Assembly: GCA_965216535.1 (NCBI GenBank) | Contig: OZ244175.1 | Location: 6,386,001-6,450,000 of the forward strand | Reading direction: 5' to 3' | Source: Hoeflea_A sp965216535 | GTDB taxonomy: Bacteria; Pseudomonadota; Alphaproteobacteria; Rhizobiales; Rhizobiaceae | DNA length: 64,000 bases | Shown here: positions 43,233 through 52,551 of the stretch, piece after piece | How the letters are laid out: the number at the start of each line of letters is the position of its first letter | Position numbering within the stretch: position 1 is the first letter of the stretch | Made by a program: the position numbers and the translations under genes | The notes under the pieces: generated by a model | Told to the model about the DNA's origin: nothing | Seen by the model: only the letters and a program-made list of their open reading frames with translations | Database searches by the model: none

Positions 43233-44489
43233 TTACCGTTTCAAGTTGACCAGGACTTCCATCAGATCCGAACCGGTCTGGAAAACCTTGGAGTTGGCGG
43301 TGAAGCTTCGCTGTGACTCGATCATGCTGGTCAGCTCGTCGGCGATGTCGACATTGGAGGATTCCAACGCGCCCGAAATCACGCCGCCGAAATTGCCAGA
43401 GCCGGCGAATCCGGTCGTCACCACGCCGGATTCGCTGTTTTGCGCGTAGACGTTGCCAACCACCGGCTTCAGCTGGTCGGGGCTGGCCACATCGGCCAGG
43501 GCGATCTTGTATTTGGCCTCCAGAGCGCCGTTTTCGTATTTGGCAAAGACTGTTCCGTCGACGGTAATCTCTATGCTCTCCACCTTGCTGGGCGCGTTGC
43601 CGTTGACGTTGGCGTCGCCGACATTGAACTCGTAAGCGAGTTGCGACATGTCGGAGAAATCGACCACAAGGCTCTGGCCGTTCGGCACGGCGATCGTGAT
43701 ATCCGAGGCGCTGGTGCCGAGAAGATCACCGTTCGCCGGGTCGAAATCCAGCGTGACCGTCGAAAGCGGACCGGACGTATAAGGGAAGGATGTTCCGGGG
43801 GCGGCTTCGGCGCGGTCGAACACCGAGACTTCCCAGGTTTCGGCAGCCGTCTTGGTATAGTAGAAGTCCAGCAGCACTTCCTGGCCCAGATTGTCGTAGA
43901 CAACCAGCGAGCTCTTGGAGGTGTATTCAGCCCCGGCCGCGTTGGTCGACGGTAGCGCGCCGGTCGGTATCGGGGCATCTGACGGCAGGTTTGCGGTAAA
44001 CGTTCCTGCGGTCGATGGCGTCGCCTGCAATTCACCCTGTGCAACATTGACGGGATTGAGGCCATCGAAGCCGTTGACGACGGGGGTCGGCTGGCCGTCC
44101 GAATAGTCGTATCCCATCAGCGTGTAGCCGGATGCGTTAACAAGATTGCCTTCGCTGTCGGGGACAAAGGACCCGGCTCTGGTTAGAAATGCCACGCCGG
44201 AGGAGTCCGTTACCACGAAGAAACCTTCGCCATTGATGGCGAGGTCGGTAGTCGATGTCGTGAACTGAAGCGCGCCTTCCTGCGAAATCGCGTAGCGCAC
44301 GGTGGTCGAAACTGCGCCGGAGTTGTAGTTGCCGCCACCGTTGGCGAGCAGCAGTGAGGAGAACTCGGTCGAGCTCCGCTTGTAACCTGTGGTGTTGGCG
44401 TTGGCGATGTTATCGGCGACGGTACCCAGACGCGACGCCTGGGCGTTCATCCCGGACACACCGGTTCGCATCATTCCGTAGAGACTCAT
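43233..44489 (-). CDS. flgE: Flagellar hook protein FlgE
   Basis: A 418-residue exported protein. The N-terminal rod/hook motif is RLGTVADNIANANTTGYKRS, and the C-terminal motif is ALESSNVDIADELTSMIESQ, then RSFTANSKVFQTGSDLM. It polymerises as the hook. A rho-independent terminator between ftcR and flgE shows that this gene starts its own transcript, which continues through flgK, flgL, flaF, flbT, flgD and fliQ. Confidence 0.96.
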   Translation of the reverse strand: MSLYGMMRTGVSGMNAQASRLGTVADNIANANTTGYKRSSTEFSSLLLANGGGNYNSGAVSTTVRYAISQEGALQFTTSTTDLAINGEGFFVVTDSSGVAFLTRAGSFVPDSEGNLVNASGYTLMGYDYSDGQPTPVVNGFDGLNPVNVAQGELQATPSTAGTFTANLPSDAPIPTGALPSTNAAGAEYTSKSSLVVYDNLGQEVLLDFYYTKTAAETWEVSVFDRAEAAPGTSFPYTSGPLSTVTLDFDPANGDLLGTSASDITIAVPNGQSLVVDFSDMSQLAYEFNVGDANVNGNAPSKVESIEITVDGTVFAKYENGALEAKYKIALADVASPDQLKPVVGNVYAQNSESGVVTTGFAGSGNFGGVISGALESSNVDIADELTSMIESQRSFTANSKVFQTGSDLMEVLVNLKR

Positions 44490-44592
44490 AGCGCGGTTCC
44501 TCGTTCCTATCCGGTCACAGGGTAAGGGCGGTGGCTTGCGCGAAGCTGGCTAGGAAAGCCCCGCGGCGACCTCTTCGATACCCTGCAAACGG

Positions 44593-44621
44593 AAAAAACC
44601 GCCGGTATTTCGCACCGGCGG
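44593..44621 (-). terminator. Rho-independent terminator after ftcR
   Basis: On the minus strand, stem CCGCCGGT/ACCGGCGG (44621-44614 with 44606-44599), seven-base loop, followed by six Ts (44598-44593). It ends the ftcR transcript five bases past its stop and separates it from flgE. Confidence 0.9.
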
Positions 44622-44625
44622 GCGA

Positions 44626-45297
44626 TCATTGCCAGTCGATGCGATAACCGAGAAAACGCTTGGAATCGATCGGATCGAAGCCGAGGCGCATACGCAATTT
44701 CTTGCGCAGCTTGCTGATGTGGCTTTCCACAACGTTCTCTTCGACGTCGTCGTCGAAGATGCCGTAAATGGCATTGAAAATCTGACCTTTGGTCACCCTG
44801 CGCCCACGATTGTCGACGAGATATTCCAGGATACGCCGCTCGCGCCTTGGCAGCGGAAAAGCACTGTTGTCGATTTCCGGATCCCGGCCGTCGGAATAGA
44901 CCCGAATCCGACCAATTTCGGTGTATTCGGATTCCGGCTCCAGCCGCCGCCGTATTGCCGCGGCACGGGCCAGGATCTCGCGTGGGTGGATCGGCTTGCG
45001 CACCACGTCGTCGGCGCCACAATCGAAAAAAGCCAGCGTTGTGTCGAGTGACGGCTTGTCGCTTACCGCGATCACCGGCGCCCGCGAACGGTCGCGGATC
45101 ACCCGGGGCAACACCATGTTGTCGTTGCCCTGTCCGATCAGGAAGGCTTCGACGGCATCGATATCGGCATCAGCCGCCGTGTTCACCCACTCACCGAACT
45201 CATCGGGATCGAACCCCGCCGACGGAACCCCCTCTCGTCCGAACAGCGACGTGTATCCCTCCGTTACCAACTCCCTCTCATCAACCACCACGATCAT
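44626..45297 (-). CDS. ftcR: Flagellar transcriptional regulator FtcR (Rem)
   Basis: A 223-residue OmpR-type response regulator matching Brucella FtcR closely: MIVVVDERELVTEGY at the start and VKKPIH-like VRKPIHPREILARAAAIRRR. The C-terminal winged helix is FPLPRRERRILEYLVDNRGR, then EENVVESHISKLRKKLRMRL. The receiver lacks an obvious phospho-acceptor Asp, as known for this family. It is a master activator of late flagellar genes such as flgE in Brucella and rhizobia. It has its own promoter region (45298-45567) and terminator. Confidence 0.95.
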   Translation of the reverse strand: MIVVVDERELVTEGYTSLFGREGVPSAGFDPDEFGEWVNTAADADIDAVEAFLIGQGNDNMVLPRVIRDRSRAPVIAVSDKPSLDTTLAFFDCGADDVVRKPIHPREILARAAAIRRRLEPESEYTEIGRIRVYSDGRDPEIDNSAFPLPRRERRILEYLVDNRGRRVTKGQIFNAIYGIFDDDVEENVVESHISKLRKKLRMRLGFDPIDSKRFLGYRIDWQ

Positions 45298-45310
45298 CCT
45301 AGTGTCCCCG

Positions 45311-45420
45311 AATCACTATGTAGCCGCATTAACCAATTCGTAACGACAGGGCGGAATCCGCCACAATTACAGAAATTCAAGGGTAATTTTTTGTAGTTGT
45401 TTTCGTGATGCATAGTGATT
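45311..45420. promoter_or_regulatory. ftcR: Paired AATCACTATG sites in the ftcR promoter region
   Basis: AATCACTATG occurs at 45311-45320 and as its exact reverse complement CATAGTGATT at 45411-45420. The intervening region and the flank to 45500 are AT-rich compared with the rest of the window. The pair could be binding sites for an activator such as VisNR, or for FtcR itself; the identity is not established. Confidence 0.4.
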
Positions 45421-45567
45421 TGACACAACATCTAGTGGGTGCCTGTTGATAACTCCATATAAGCTGTGGAAATGTTAACTATTTGGTGATGTCATTCATC
45501 AAATGTGTATTGACACTTCGGCGCTCAAATAGTCCGACCCCCTTGCAGGGCTTCCAATCTGGAAATT

Positions 45568-46191
45568 CTATTTCTGGTTGTTTTTACAGAATGCGAGAGC
45601 GCCGTCTGTCCAGCTGCCATAGCCCGTCGCAACCAGGTTTTCGATCACCCTGCAAACGTAGCGCCGTTGCGCGGGATCGTTGTCCGGGCCGGCATGGTAG
45701 CGCGCCACAGCCATGGTCCAGCTTTGATGACGACCTTTCAGTTCAACCAGGAACTTTGCCGCATAATCGACATTCTTTTTAGGGTCCAGCATAGCCTTCA
45801 GATTGGCAAACCGGTGCCCGTGATAGTGATGATTAATCTGCATGCAGCCGAGATCGATCAACTTTTGCCCCTTCGATCGGGCGCGGTAGAAGACCTTCAG
45901 AGCCTCGCCAAGGTCGCGGGCAAAGACTGGGCGTCCTTCGACATTGAGGGCATACGGATGAAGCGAGCCGCGCTTCCCGGTCTCGGTCAGCCCGACTGAA
46001 TAGAGGATGCCGACGGGAACACCATGACGTTCGGCGGCCGCAACGATTTCACTTTCGCAGCGACTGGCCGACGGCGCGGCGTTTGCCGCATCAGAGATAG
46101 ACAGCCCCATCAGAAGACCCAGGAGCCACAGCCGAACCGTCAGCCGATGTTTCGCCCGATCCGTTGACGTTTGAGCGGTGGCCGTCGTCAT
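45568..46191 (-). CDS. Flagellar-cluster lytic transglycosylase
   Basis: A 207-residue exported protein from Met at 46191 with a signal peptide (RLWLLGLLMGLSISDAANA). The mature part is an SLT-type domain with ILYSVGLTETGKRGS (catalytic Glu), the QKLIDLGCMQINHHYHGHRF block and the closing AVARYHAG. It opens peptidoglycan for passage of the rod. The coding region overlaps the 3' end of fliK by 101 bp in another frame. No alternative start with a full signal peptide lies downstream. Similar genes follow motD in Sinorhizobium. Confidence 0.85.
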   Translation of the reverse strand: MTTATAQTSTDRAKHRLTVRLWLLGLLMGLSISDAANAAPSASRCESEIVAAAERHGVPVGILYSVGLTETGKRGSLHPYALNVEGRPVFARDLGEALKVFYRARSKGQKLIDLGCMQINHHYHGHRFANLKAMLDPKKNVDYAAKFLVELKGRHQSWTMAVARYHAGPDNDPAQRRYVCRVIENLVATGYGSWTDGALAFCKNNQK

Positions 46192-47983
46192 TGCGGTTCT
46201 CCTGTCCGAACCGGCCACCTTCGCCGGATTGCCGAAAATTATCCTGTGACGGTTGACCGTCGAAGCCGCCCTGGTGCTGTCCGGTGGACGTACCTTGCTG
46301 GCCGCTGCGGTCAGACGGCGATAGCTGCACCGAGAGCGTTTCAACGCCATAGCCCTGACCGCGCAGCGCGTTGAGAACAGATTGCCGGTTGTCGGAAAGC
46401 TGCCGATAGGCTTCCGTTGTCTGGACATTGAGTTCCACCACCAGCTTGTCTCCCGAAAGCCGAAGCGTGGCGTCAACCATTCCAAGTTCGGCCGGATTGA
46501 GCCTGATCTTGAGCGTCTGCAGCGGAGCGCTTGTCTGAACCGTCGTCTCGTTGCGCAACGCTGCACTCCAGGCTTCATTGCCTGACACAGCCTTCGCAAT
46601 CGCTTCGGCATTTGCCTGCTGTGGGGCAACTCCGAGATATTGCCGTGATTCAACAACAGTGACGGTCGCCGGCTGGATCTGCGGCGCGGCCGAATGAGCC
46701 GGTGTAGCGTCGCGCGCACTGGCGACCACTGGCAAACTCGGATCGGCGGGTGTCGGACGTTGCTCGCTGCTGACTATTTTGGCTGGCTGATGCCGGTCAG
46801 CGCCTTCAACCCGGGGCCGATCCAACATTTCGGCATCGCGAACAGCTCCAACCCGTAAATTAAAATCGGAGCGCTCGACACCGCGTTCAGTGTCCCGAGC
46901 GAAATCCACTTTCGAACCGCCTGTAAGAGGTTTCGGCATCATGGCAGCGGTCTGAGCGACAGTCGGTGCGTTCGGTTGGTTTGCCGGGGGCGCGGTCAAC
47001 GGTTGAGAATTGCGCGTCTCGCCCGACCCGTCAGGCTTACCTGTTGATGGCGCTTCAAGCGCTGGTCTGGCTGTTGCGACAGGCTCCATGGCCACATTTT
47101 CAGAACGAAGCGCCTCATAAGGGTGCAGTTGAGTTTGTTCGAGCTTCGGCGCCGAAGGAACCGCATTATCTGCTACGCGAGCGTCAGCCGGATGGTATTG
47201 CGGCTGCGTCAGCAACGAGACCGTGGTGCTGACGGTCTGAGCCGGCTTCATATCTGTAGCGGGAACGGGTTTGGATGTCTCTGCAACCGTAGACTCGGCT
47301 GGGGTTGGTTGATCAACAAGATCATTCGCTACTGCGAGGCCGTCAGCATCCGTAACGACACTCGAATTGGCCTCCACCTTCTGGCCAGTGTTCGGCGCTT
47401 GATCTGATCCGCGATCCAGGTCCGGAGCCCCTTCTTCGTCGGTCCCATTCAACGCCGGATCGGCGGTGACCCGTGATGTCGCTTCAGGCACCTCTGTAGT
47501 TTCAGCTGCTTGGGCAGCCTCTTGAGTCTCAGCAGACTCGTCGTTGCGCACCGCAATGGCTACGAGTTCTCGCACGTCCTGTTCGACCGAAGCCAGCACA
47601 TCGGGTTCGACGGTCTCCTGCAGGTTCGCGGCACCGTCGTCTTTCATCACAACCGGCGCGCCATTCTCCGGCGTAACGGCTCCACCGGATAGCAGCAGAT
47701 CTCCCGCTGCGGGATGGCTATCCAGGCCTGACATCCATCTGTGCAGGCGCTGCCCCGGCTCGTCACCCTGTGCCGGGCGCTGCATGCCCTCATCCAACCC
47801 CTCGGAAGCTAGGGCAGTCTGCCGCTCGGCTGACCGGCGCCCCTCTTCGCCGGCACTGCCGACCGCCAATTGAAAGGCCGACTCTCCGGACGCCTCTGAC
47901 GTCGCGGCCTTGGCACCACCGGCCCTGGGTGGTGCAGCGGACAACCCGAGTGCTGAATTTCCAGCCAACACGCTAGCGCTCAT
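46091..47983 (-). CDS. fliK: Hook-length control protein FliK (MotD)
   Basis: A 630-residue protein, low in hydrophobicity and rich in Ala, Pro and Glu up to about residue 470. It ends with the Flg_hook domain: TLKIRLNPAELGMVDATLRL, then VVELNVQTTEAYRQLSDNRQ and a Gly/Ser/Gln-rich tail. In rhizobia this was first named MotD and is now known to control hook length. It is coupled to motC by an 11-base overlap. The final 100 bases also encode the start of the transglycosylase. Confidence 0.85.
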   Translation of the reverse strand: MSASVLAGNSALGLSAAPPRAGGAKAATSEASGESAFQLAVGSAGEEGRRSAERQTALASEGLDEGMQRPAQGDEPGQRLHRWMSGLDSHPAAGDLLLSGGAVTPENGAPVVMKDDGAANLQETVEPDVLASVEQDVRELVAIAVRNDESAETQEAAQAAETTEVPEATSRVTADPALNGTDEEGAPDLDRGSDQAPNTGQKVEANSSVVTDADGLAVANDLVDQPTPAESTVAETSKPVPATDMKPAQTVSTTVSLLTQPQYHPADARVADNAVPSAPKLEQTQLHPYEALRSENVAMEPVATARPALEAPSTGKPDGSGETRNSQPLTAPPANQPNAPTVAQTAAMMPKPLTGGSKVDFARDTERGVERSDFNLRVGAVRDAEMLDRPRVEGADRHQPAKIVSSEQRPTPADPSLPVVASARDATPAHSAAPQIQPATVTVVESRQYLGVAPQQANAEAIAKAVSGNEAWSAALRNETTVQTSAPLQTLKIRLNPAELGMVDATLRLSGDKLVVELNVQTTEAYRQLSDNRQSVLNALRGQGYGVETLSVQLSPSDRSGQQGTSTGQHQGGFDGQPSQDNFRQSGEGGRFGQENRNDDGHRSNVNGSGETSADGSAVAPGSSDGAVYL

Positions 47984-49265
47984 CGCCTTCTCCCTCCAGC
48001 AGCCGGTCTACCTCGGCCAGTGTTGCCTTTCTCGCCGACAGGAAATCCTTGAGCGGATCTGGCAATTCCTCATCTTCGCCGGATGTCGGAGGTGTGCCCT
48101 CTTCCGACATCTCGGCTGGTGGAGCGGACATCATCGCTTTCTCGGGCATGACGTCTTCGATCGGCGAGGGTTTCCGTGTGACTTCCTGCGCAACGATCCG
48201 GGCGGCATCCCGCAGCGCCTTGTCGCGATCGGAAAGATTGCCCTCCGGCATGGAGGCCACCGCATCGATCGCCTCATCCAGGTTCTCTGTCGAAACCGAG
48301 GCGACACCGGCATAGAACTTTGCAAGCTTTTGCACGACATCGCGCTTGTTGCCGGACAGTGCTTCGGCGCGGCCGGCAGCCAGCAAAGCCAGTTCTTCCT
48401 TCCCGGCAATCGTGCTCATGCGGGCCATGCGCAGATAGATCTCTCTCTGTCTTGCAACATCCATCAGCGACAGGATGTACTCCATCTGGCTTGCGTCCAC
48501 CTTGTCGGAATGGCTGACAACCATATGCACGAAGACATCGACGAACTGGCTGGCATAGGGTGAATTGAGGAAACGGCGGACGTAGCGCTCCGAATACTTC
48601 ATCGCTCGCTCCACCCTGCCGTCCAGGGACGCGACATGAGCGGAGCGCCGCAGGGCCGATTCCTCGATGATCGTGCCGGGAGCCAACAGTCTCGCACGAT
48701 CGAAAAGGCGCAGTGCGGCTTCAATGTCCCTGGCCGCGGTCACATTGGCTGTGACCAATGTCAGATAGGATTCGATCGGACTGCCTTCGAATTGGCGCAA
48801 GGCCCGTACGAGTTGGGGACGTGCCTGCTCCGGCTTTCCCGAAAAGTAAACTGTCAAACCTTCCGCCAGTTCGGAATCGAAAGCCGTGCGCGCCTCACCG
48901 CGCATCAGACGCGCCAGCGTCTCCGGGTTGCCGCCACTCATCGTGTAAACCAAAACCGCGTCGACGTTGCGACGGTCCTCAAAGTCGGACGCGTCGGCGC
49001 CGCGCAACCGCTCATCGATAAGGGCCAGCAGGTGCCGCTGCATTTCACCGGCGGAATGGTCGCCAAGCACCACCGAATCCTGAATGAACTGCAAGGACCG
49101 TATCATCGTGAATGGAGGAATTTCGACAGCCTCAGCTAAAGCCGGCACCGGTTTGACCGAAAACGGCATTGCCAGAATCACTGCCAGCACGCACCCGGCG
49201 CGGCCGGCCTTCTTCAGCCAGTTGGCGCAGTCATGTTGGCAAGCGTTCATCAGTCGCCATGTCAT
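47973..49265 (-). CDS. motC: Periplasmic motility protein MotC
   Basis: A 430-residue protein with an N-terminal signal peptide (CVLAVILAMPFSVKPVPALA). Beyond it the sequence is mainly helical with repeated Ala-rich segments, and it ends with an acidic Pro-rich tail. The segments PPFTMIRSLQFIQDSVVLGD and FLNSPYASQFVDVFV are typical of MotC, a rhizobial periplasmic protein that stabilises MotB. It overlaps motB and fliK by a few bases, giving the usual motB-motC-motD series. Confidence 0.88.
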   Translation of the reverse strand: MTWRLMNACQHDCANWLKKAGRAGCVLAVILAMPFSVKPVPALAEAVEIPPFTMIRSLQFIQDSVVLGDHSAGEMQRHLLALIDERLRGADASDFEDRRNVDAVLVYTMSGGNPETLARLMRGEARTAFDSELAEGLTVYFSGKPEQARPQLVRALRQFEGSPIESYLTLVTANVTAARDIEAALRLFDRARLLAPGTIIEESALRRSAHVASLDGRVERAMKYSERYVRRFLNSPYASQFVDVFVHMVVSHSDKVDASQMEYILSLMDVARQREIYLRMARMSTIAGKEELALLAAGRAEALSGNKRDVVQKLAKFYAGVASVSTENLDEAIDAVASMPEGNLSDRDKALRDAARIVAQEVTRKPSPIEDVMPEKAMMSAPPAEMSEEGTPPTSGEDEELPDPLKDFLSARKATLAEVDRLLEGEGDER

Positions 49266-50539
49266 GGCTGACGCACGAGGATCTCGATCCGCCGATTGGC
49301 ATCGGCAAACGGATCGTCCTTGATCTTCAGTCGGCGGTCGGCGAAGCCGGCAACCTGCTCGATCCGGTCCTCATCAAGGCCACCGCGCACCAGCATGAAA
49401 TAGGCGCTGCGAGCACGACCCATGGAAAGCGTCCAGTTGTCTTCCTCCAGGCTGGCAAAGGGCCTTGCATCGGTGTGGCCGCGAATGGATACGAACCCGC
49501 CTCGCTCAGCAAGCAGCCGACCGATCTCTTCCATGGCCAGGACCATGTTGCGTTTTGGAACGGAGGAACCGACGTTGAACATGCCGCCCTTGACCTCGCC
49601 GGTGAGCGATACAAGAAGGCCGCCCTCGGCGGGCACGACGGACATTCCATCGGACAAATCGATTTTTCGACTTTTCAATGCCGCCGCAATCTCACCACGC
49701 AATTTGCTCGCCTGCATCATTTCGGCTGTCAGAGCGCCATCCCCACTCTGCGAGGGATTTTCCGCCTTGCTCATGGCGGCAAGTCTGTCGACGGTGGCCT
49801 TGTCCTCGCTTTTCTCGGCTTGTTTGTCGGAGGCGGCTTTTTCCTCACCGGGTTTCTCAGTTTCCGTTCCGGCTGCAAGAGCGTGTTCTACCGCTTCCCT
49901 GCTGCCCGAATTGGCCAAAGCCTGGAGCGACCCGTCACCTTCCTGCTCCGCCCCCATCTTGATTTCCACGGCCTTGGACCAGAAATCCGGGTCGAAGGGA
50001 TCACGATAGGCTTCGCCACCGGAGGCACCGGTCGCCGGGCCGGACGTGTTGGCACCGCCCTCGCCTGCGGTGCTGATATTCGACTGATGCCCGGACTCCA
50101 GGGCAATCTCCGACAGCACCGAAAAGGGATTGTCGAAGAAGGCGGCGTCTGAATACTTGACCTGCTCGCCGGTGGTGGAGTCCGGATCGTCGCCACCGCC
50201 CTTTTTGGGTCCTGCGCTGTAGCCTCCTCCGTCCGTGGTGCTCTTGTGATACTCGACCACTTCACCCTGGGTCGACTGATCGAGCTCTCGCAGACCGCGT
50301 TCGGCGGGCTTGTTGTCCGTTAGCCGGATCGGATTGAAATAGCTTGCGACCGCCGCCTTGGTCTCGTCATTGGAGGCGTTGATCAGCCACATGACCAGGA
50401 AGAAAGCCATCATGGCTGTCATGAAATCGGCGTAGGCGATTTTCCAGGCGCCGCCATGATGACCGCCATGGTCACCACCGCGCTTCTTGACGATGATGAT
50501 CTCATTGGCGGTGTGATGCTTGGATTGGCTCTCACTCAT
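49262..50539 (-). CDS. motB: Flagellar stator protein MotB
   Basis: A 425-residue protein from Met at 50539 (MSESQSKHHTANEI). One membrane helix carries the proton-binding Asp38 in AWKIAYADFMTAMMAFFLVM. A long low-complexity periplasmic linker (about 90-280) precedes the OmpA-like peptidoglycan-binding domain with IRGHTDARPF. It forms the stator with MotA, which is not in the window. It overlaps the FliH-like gene by four bases and motC by four bases. Confidence 0.95.
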   Translation of the reverse strand: MSESQSKHHTANEIIIVKKRGGDHGGHHGGAWKIAYADFMTAMMAFFLVMWLINASNDETKAAVASYFNPIRLTDNKPAERGLRELDQSTQGEVVEYHKSTTDGGGYSAGPKKGGGDDPDSTTGEQVKYSDAAFFDNPFSVLSEIALESGHQSNISTAGEGGANTSGPATGASGGEAYRDPFDPDFWSKAVEIKMGAEQEGDGSLQALANSGSREAVEHALAAGTETEKPGEEKAASDKQAEKSEDKATVDRLAAMSKAENPSQSGDGALTAEMMQASKLRGEIAAALKSRKIDLSDGMSVVPAEGGLLVSLTGEVKGGMFNVGSSVPKRNMVLAMEEIGRLLAERGGFVSIRGHTDARPFASLEEDNWTLSMGRARSAYFMLVRGGLDEDRIEQVAGFADRRLKIKDDPFADANRRIEILVRQP

Positions 50540-51189
50540 GAGAGAACCTCGCGCAGGCTCACGGACCATTCGGACAGCCGCGTGGCGAGTACGGTCTCGT
50601 CGATCCGAACGGTAAGATCGAAAGCCTCAGCCGGCGTGAAATCAAGCTGTTCGGCCCGATCGCCCAAGGCCTCCGCAATCGCTTCATGCATCGATGGGGA
50701 GCCCGAAACCGCAATTCGGGTCCCCTCATGGTTGGTAAGCGTGGACGAGATGGCGCCGCTGAGTTCAGCCACCATGCGATCGGTCAGAGCCTGTTCCAGA
50801 ACGGGTGCAACGATACGGGCGACCTGATCTCCGACTGTCTCGATCAAATCACCGGCCAGTTGATCAAAACGAGCAGCAAGAGTGGTCGAGAAGTCCTGCT
50901 CGAACCGGGTGCGCAACTCATTGAGTTCTTCGAGGTGGCGCACCCGTTCTGCCTCCAGTTCCGTGGCATGCGCCAATGCCAGAGTGTCAGCAGCCTCCTT
51001 TTGACCGCGATCGTATGCGGCTGCACATTCGGCCTCGATATCGATTGCCGGCATGGCGGGCGCAGTCGTCTCTTCGAGGGGCTCGACGAAACCGAGCGAT
51101 GGTGTGTCATCCGTTTCCACCGAAGGCGCCAGCACAAATGGATCCGATTGTCCGAAATCCTTCAGATACCGTTCGATGGCGGCGGCCAT
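50536..51189 (-). CDS. FliH-like flagellar protein (rhizobial orf38 position)
   Basis: A 217-residue protein with no membrane segment. It has an acidic Pro-rich N-terminus (1-60), an Ala/Glu-rich coiled coil (61-115, YDRGQKEAADTLALAHATEL) and a globular C-terminal domain (QVARIVAPVLEQALTDRMVA ... DFTPAEAFDLTVRIDETVL). The layout resembles FliH, the regulator of the FliI ATPase. It occupies the place between the flagellins and motB held by orf38 in Sinorhizobium. The identity is inferred from layout and position. Confidence 0.55.
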   Translation of the reverse strand: MAAAIERYLKDFGQSDPFVLAPSVETDDTPSLGFVEPLEETTAPAMPAIDIEAECAAAYDRGQKEAADTLALAHATELEAERVRHLEELNELRTRFEQDFSTTLAARFDQLAGDLIETVGDQVARIVAPVLEQALTDRMVAELSGAISSTLTNHEGTRIAVSGSPSMHEAIAEALGDRAEQLDFTPAEAFDLTVRIDETVLATRLSEWSVSLREVLS

Positions 51190-51325
51190 GTTTCATCTCC
51201 ACAAAGCGGGCCGACCGGTTTGAATGAAGCGATCCGGCGCCGGCCAGGCGAATGCAATCCAAGGCATTGCCGTGGCGGGATATCCCTTCACCGACCATAG
51301 AAAGCGAAACTTGTGCGAGGATGAT

Positions 51326-51345
51326 GCATCCGCTGATGCGGATGC
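51326..51345. other. Hairpin downstream of the first flagellin gene
   Basis: Perfect arms GCATCCGC (51326-51333) / GCGGATGC (51338-51345) with a four-base loop, 21 bases past the flagellin stop. No T-run follows on the minus strand, so it may stabilise the 3' end rather than terminate. Confidence 0.45.
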
Positions 51346-51365
51346 TCCCGATCAGTCAGAGCCGC

Positions 51366-52334
51366 TTACCGCTGGAACAGCGTCAGGATGTTTTGCGGAT
51401 TGGTGTTGGCGATCGACAGCGATTGGATGCCCAGTTGCTGTTGCGTCTGCAGTGCCTGCAGACGTGTCGATTCCTCATTCATGTCGGCGTCGACGAGACG
51501 TCCAACGCCCTTCTCGATGGAATCCATCAGGTTTCTGACGAAGTCTTCCTGCATTTCAACGCGCTTGTTGATGGCGCCGAGGTTGGAAGCGGCGTCGGTC
51601 AATTGCGTCAGGATCGAATCGACGACCCGGATCATGGCATCGACGTCAGCATCGCTTGTGGTTGCTGACAGTGTGATTTCCGTTCCGGTGGCTGCCGTCG
51701 TCGACGAGGCATCGATCAGGAAATAGTTGGCGGAGGTGCCGGTCGGCGTATCCAGCAACGCGTCGGCATCGATGTCCTTTGTCAGGATGCCGGCGCCGGC
51801 GGCGTCGGTATCGATAAGAATCGTCTGACTGACGTTGATGTCGAGTGTCGTCACGGACACGTTGCCGGCAGTCGAACGATTGAACGAGCCGACGATCGAG
51901 CGGGTTCCGGCACCACCCACGGCGGTGTTGTACAACCAGTTCTCGCCGCTGAAGGAGGCCGATTCGGCAATTGACACCAGCTGGTTCTTGAGCTGCACCA
52001 ACTCCTTGTCGATCTTGGTCTTGTCAACCCCGGGCTCGCGAGCAGCCACCAGTTTGGCCTTGATCTCCGAAACCACGTCGATGGCGCTGTTCATGCCGGT
52101 ATAGGCAAGGTCGACCTTGGATGCGCCAAGCCCAAGTGCATCGCTGACGGTCGAGAGCGCCTTGTTGTCCGAACGCATCGTAGTCGCAATCGACCAGTAG
52201 GCGGCGTTGTCTCCAGCGGTTTCCACACGGTATCCCGAAGAGATGCGCGCCTGCGTCATCTCCAGATCGGAATTGATGCTGCGGAGCGTCTGAAGAGCCG
52301 CCATTGCAGCGGCGTTGGTCATGATACTGGTCAT
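51366..52334 (-). CDS. Flagellin, paralogue 1
   Basis: A 322-residue flagellin. N-terminal coil MTSIMTNAAAMAALQTLRSI, then AGDNAAYWSIATTMRSDNKA; C-terminal coil ESTRLQALQTQQQLGIQSLS, ending NILTLFQR. It forms the filament and is exported without signal cleavage. The central region DADALLDTPTGTSANYFLID is shared with the other two flagellins, while 155-190 differs. A conserved hairpin lies 36 bases upstream of the start. Confidence 0.95.
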   Translation of the reverse strand: MTSIMTNAAAMAALQTLRSINSDLEMTQARISSGYRVETAGDNAAYWSIATTMRSDNKALSTVSDALGLGASKVDLAYTGMNSAIDVVSEIKAKLVAAREPGVDKTKIDKELVQLKNQLVSIAESASFSGENWLYNTAVGGAGTRSIVGSFNRSTAGNVSVTTLDINVSQTILIDTDAAGAGILTKDIDADALLDTPTGTSANYFLIDASSTTAATGTEITLSATTSDADVDAMIRVVDSILTQLTDAASNLGAINKRVEMQEDFVRNLMDSIEKGVGRLVDADMNEESTRLQALQTQQQLGIQSLSIANTNPQNILTLFQR

Positions 52335-52369
52335 TCTGGCCGCCCTTGGACAGGTAGCTGTCTCGACAT

Positions 52370-52382
52370 GCCGTTCTACGGC
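52370..52382 (-). promoter_or_regulatory. Flagellin leader hairpin 1
   Basis: Arms GCCGT (52370-52374) / ACGGC (52378-52382), followed on the coding strand by ATGTC, 36 bases before the flagellin start. It matches in place and flanking sequence the leaders of the other two flagellins. The fifth pair is T-A here versus G-C in the others. Confidence 0.5.
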
Positions 52383-52551
52383 AATGGCGGCTGTGCCTCA
52401 TGCCCGCTGACCCGGTTCGATGAACGGGGTCAACCCACCATTCGGTTATCAGAAATACCGAGTTTATGGTTAACAGACCTTTAACCGGGGTAGCAAGTTA
52501 TTAAGTTGCATCACCAAACGGTTAAGCGCGGGGGAGACCAGACGGAACGAA

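Noticed and set aside
45297..45567. CTAGTGTCC near 45299 as a further copy of the palindromic repeat
   Set aside because: Only the first eight or nine bases match; neither hairpin arm follows.
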